Positions 62,566 through 64,000 of a stretch of DNA of 64,000 nucleotides are shown piece by piece. The notes beneath the pieces were generated by a model. It did no database searches and had not been told where the DNA came from. It was given only the letters and a program-made list of their open reading frames with translations. Position 1 is the first letter of the stretch. Every line of letters begins with the position of its first letter. Origin of the DNA: Tachypleus tridentatus (taxonomy: Eukaryota > Arthropoda > Merostomata > Xiphosura > Limulidae); assembly GCF_004210375.1 (NCBI RefSeq), contig NC_134833.1:147614127-147678126 (forward strand), read 5' to 3'. A program made the translations under genes and the position numbers.

Positions 62566-64000
62566 GCAAGAGTGGTCAACGTACTTTTATAGTGGTCACA
62601 ACTGTTGCTAATAAAAACAACGTCGGCCACACTATTAAAAAAAACAAAAAAGGAAGAGGTTAGTTTAATTAAAACAATTGCATTTCAACAACCCATTCAA
62701 TGTTAAAATTGATGGGGGTTTTCCTTAACAAGTTTCGTGAAATTTGGCTCAATATCTATGCTCAATGAACATCTTAGCTTTGCCTCTAAATTTACGCCAG
62801 TAAGTCGAGATCTGTATCTAGACTTGAGAGAATCTAGCGTAGAAAATATTGACCCACACACCATAATGGATCCAAACATGGAAAATATTTTTGAAATTGC
62901 TATCTTTAAATTTGAAAGACTCTCATTTAACAGAATAGTGAGCCACATCTCTGATAGAGCATTTTAGTTTACCTTTTATATGTTCTAATATGTTCTTCAA
63001 ATCCACATTTATCCAAATACAAAAAAAGATGTAATTTCCTTACTGAAATTTCCTAAGTCAAATCGAGATGGATCACGCAAAATTCAAATAACATTTTCAT
63101 ATTTTTAAATTCAGATTTTGGATCCAGTTTACATAGAGATAATCTTTAGTATCAGACAAATCATACTCCTTATTATTTTCTAGAAAACTTTTCAACTTTG
63201 CAAAATGTGACAAATTATTCTTTTGTAATTGTTCCACTAGGAGGTTTAACTTTAATTGAAATTTACAAATAGACTGTGATTGTTCGCTTATTATTTGACC
63301 TGTTCTCTGACGCTTTGTATTCAAATTATTTAAGTGAGCCATCATGTCGCACAGAAAGTTCAAATCACACTGCCATGAATAGTTTCAATTTCAGATAACT
63401 TTTCAATCTTACCTTTTTCAACAAAATACTCTCTTATTTGAGGAAATAAGGAAGTAAATCGTTCCAAAACTTTTCCTCTACTTAACCATCTCACATTTGC
63501 AAAATCAGTAAGATCATCAAAATTACAGTCACTGCTTTTCTATAAAGACTTAATTAACAAACTGTCGAGGGATGAGAGAGCTTCCACTTCTAATATAATT
63601 CACAATTTTTATGACAATTTTTTCAGTTCATTACTTTTAGACATCTGAGCACATAACTTTCCCCGATGCAAAATGCAATGGAAAGATGGCAGCGTGGACT
63701 TCACATTATTTTCAGTTAAATGCCGCTTCAAAAGAGAAACAAATCTCAATTTCACCTAAGTCACAGCGAGAGCGCCATCTGTTGTAACAGAAACCAGTTT
63801 TGTTTTTTTTAATCCAGATTGTATTTTTTTGGAATTTAAGAAAATTTTTAAAAGATGTTTCTTTAATATATTCGATCTCGTAATCCACAAAGGCCAAGCA
63901 TTTCTTCCGTCACTTGAAGATCTGAAGTTACATGTCGAACTCAAAAATCAACTGTGCAGTGTCACTAACATCTGTTGACTCTTCTAGTCCTTAAGAAAAA
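62566..64000 (-). mobile_element. hAT transposon, post-gap copy, cut by window end
   Basis: Copy of 34,592-36,025. It begins after the same GGTTTAGA (62,558-62,565) and contains the dimerisation region, the RWLSRGKVL region and the VTTDGA motif on the minus strand. The transposase N-terminus and right terminus lie beyond the window. The stops and shifts match the first copy. Confidence 0.88.

Larger units (their letters stand above)
51359..64000 (+). repeat. Near-identical second copy of 23,377-about 36,025
   Basis: The coordinate offset is 27,982 at the left edge and 27,975 at the right edge. The sequence is almost identical throughout, with mostly single-base homopolymer differences and a few substitutions (for example CCTATTTAAAGCC against CGTATTTAAAGTC near 55,287). 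The edge next to the gap is the noisiest part. The block carries the same LINE, SINEs, transporter pseudogene and hAT element; the main ones are listed separately. Stretches between them (51,359-53,190; 58,496-61,785; 61,972-62,565) are non-coding copies of the unit B flanks. Confidence 0.95.

Overview
This is an AT-rich, intron- and repeat-laden piece of a eukaryotic nuclear genome. The best guess is a chelicerate, most likely a horseshoe crab (Limulus/Tachypleus type). That guess rests on one observation: the commonest repeat is a ~280 bp tRNA-Thr-like SINE with a CAAA-type tail, which I recall as abundant in horseshoe-crab sequence. Nothing bacterial is present (no operons, no dense coding), and there is no convincing housekeeping gene. 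The identity needs a database search.

The only host gene family is a small drug/metabolite-transporter-fold membrane protein (EamA type, resembling SLC35G1). It appears six times: + at 1,934-2,855, - at 10,861-11,914, + at 19,520-20,445, - at 29,444-30,519, + at 37,540-38,729 and - at 57,424-58,495. Orientation alternates among the first five, so neighbours are convergent (1/2, 3/4) or divergent (4/5). The copy at 19,520 is nearly intact, broken only by two single-base homopolymer changes. The copy at 1,934 has two frameshifts. The other four are clearly pseudogenes. The three minus-strand copies share one SINE insertion and the same frameshifts, so they descend from one dead ancestor.

Layout: unit A (about 205-13,500) and unit B (16,226-about 32,200) are diverged copies of one segment holding a + copy and a - copy. 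Between them lie a ten-unit 40 bp minisatellite and a decayed LINE. Unit B also carries a Penelope-like element. From about 32,400 to 41,700 there is a third, more diverged unit with the fifth copy, a hAT transposon in its upstream flank and a SINE in its coding region. A CR1-like LINE with a SINE nested in a SINE follows. A 6.7 kb, 49 bp satellite with a 9-unit higher-order period then runs into a 500 bp N gap. After the gap, 51,359-64,000 repeats 23,377-about 36,025 almost base for base. It is either a very recent duplication or an assembly duplication.

No pathway can be reconstructed. The region is best read as a birth-and-death cluster of one transporter gene in a transposon-rich, structurally unstable locus with visible assembly problems.
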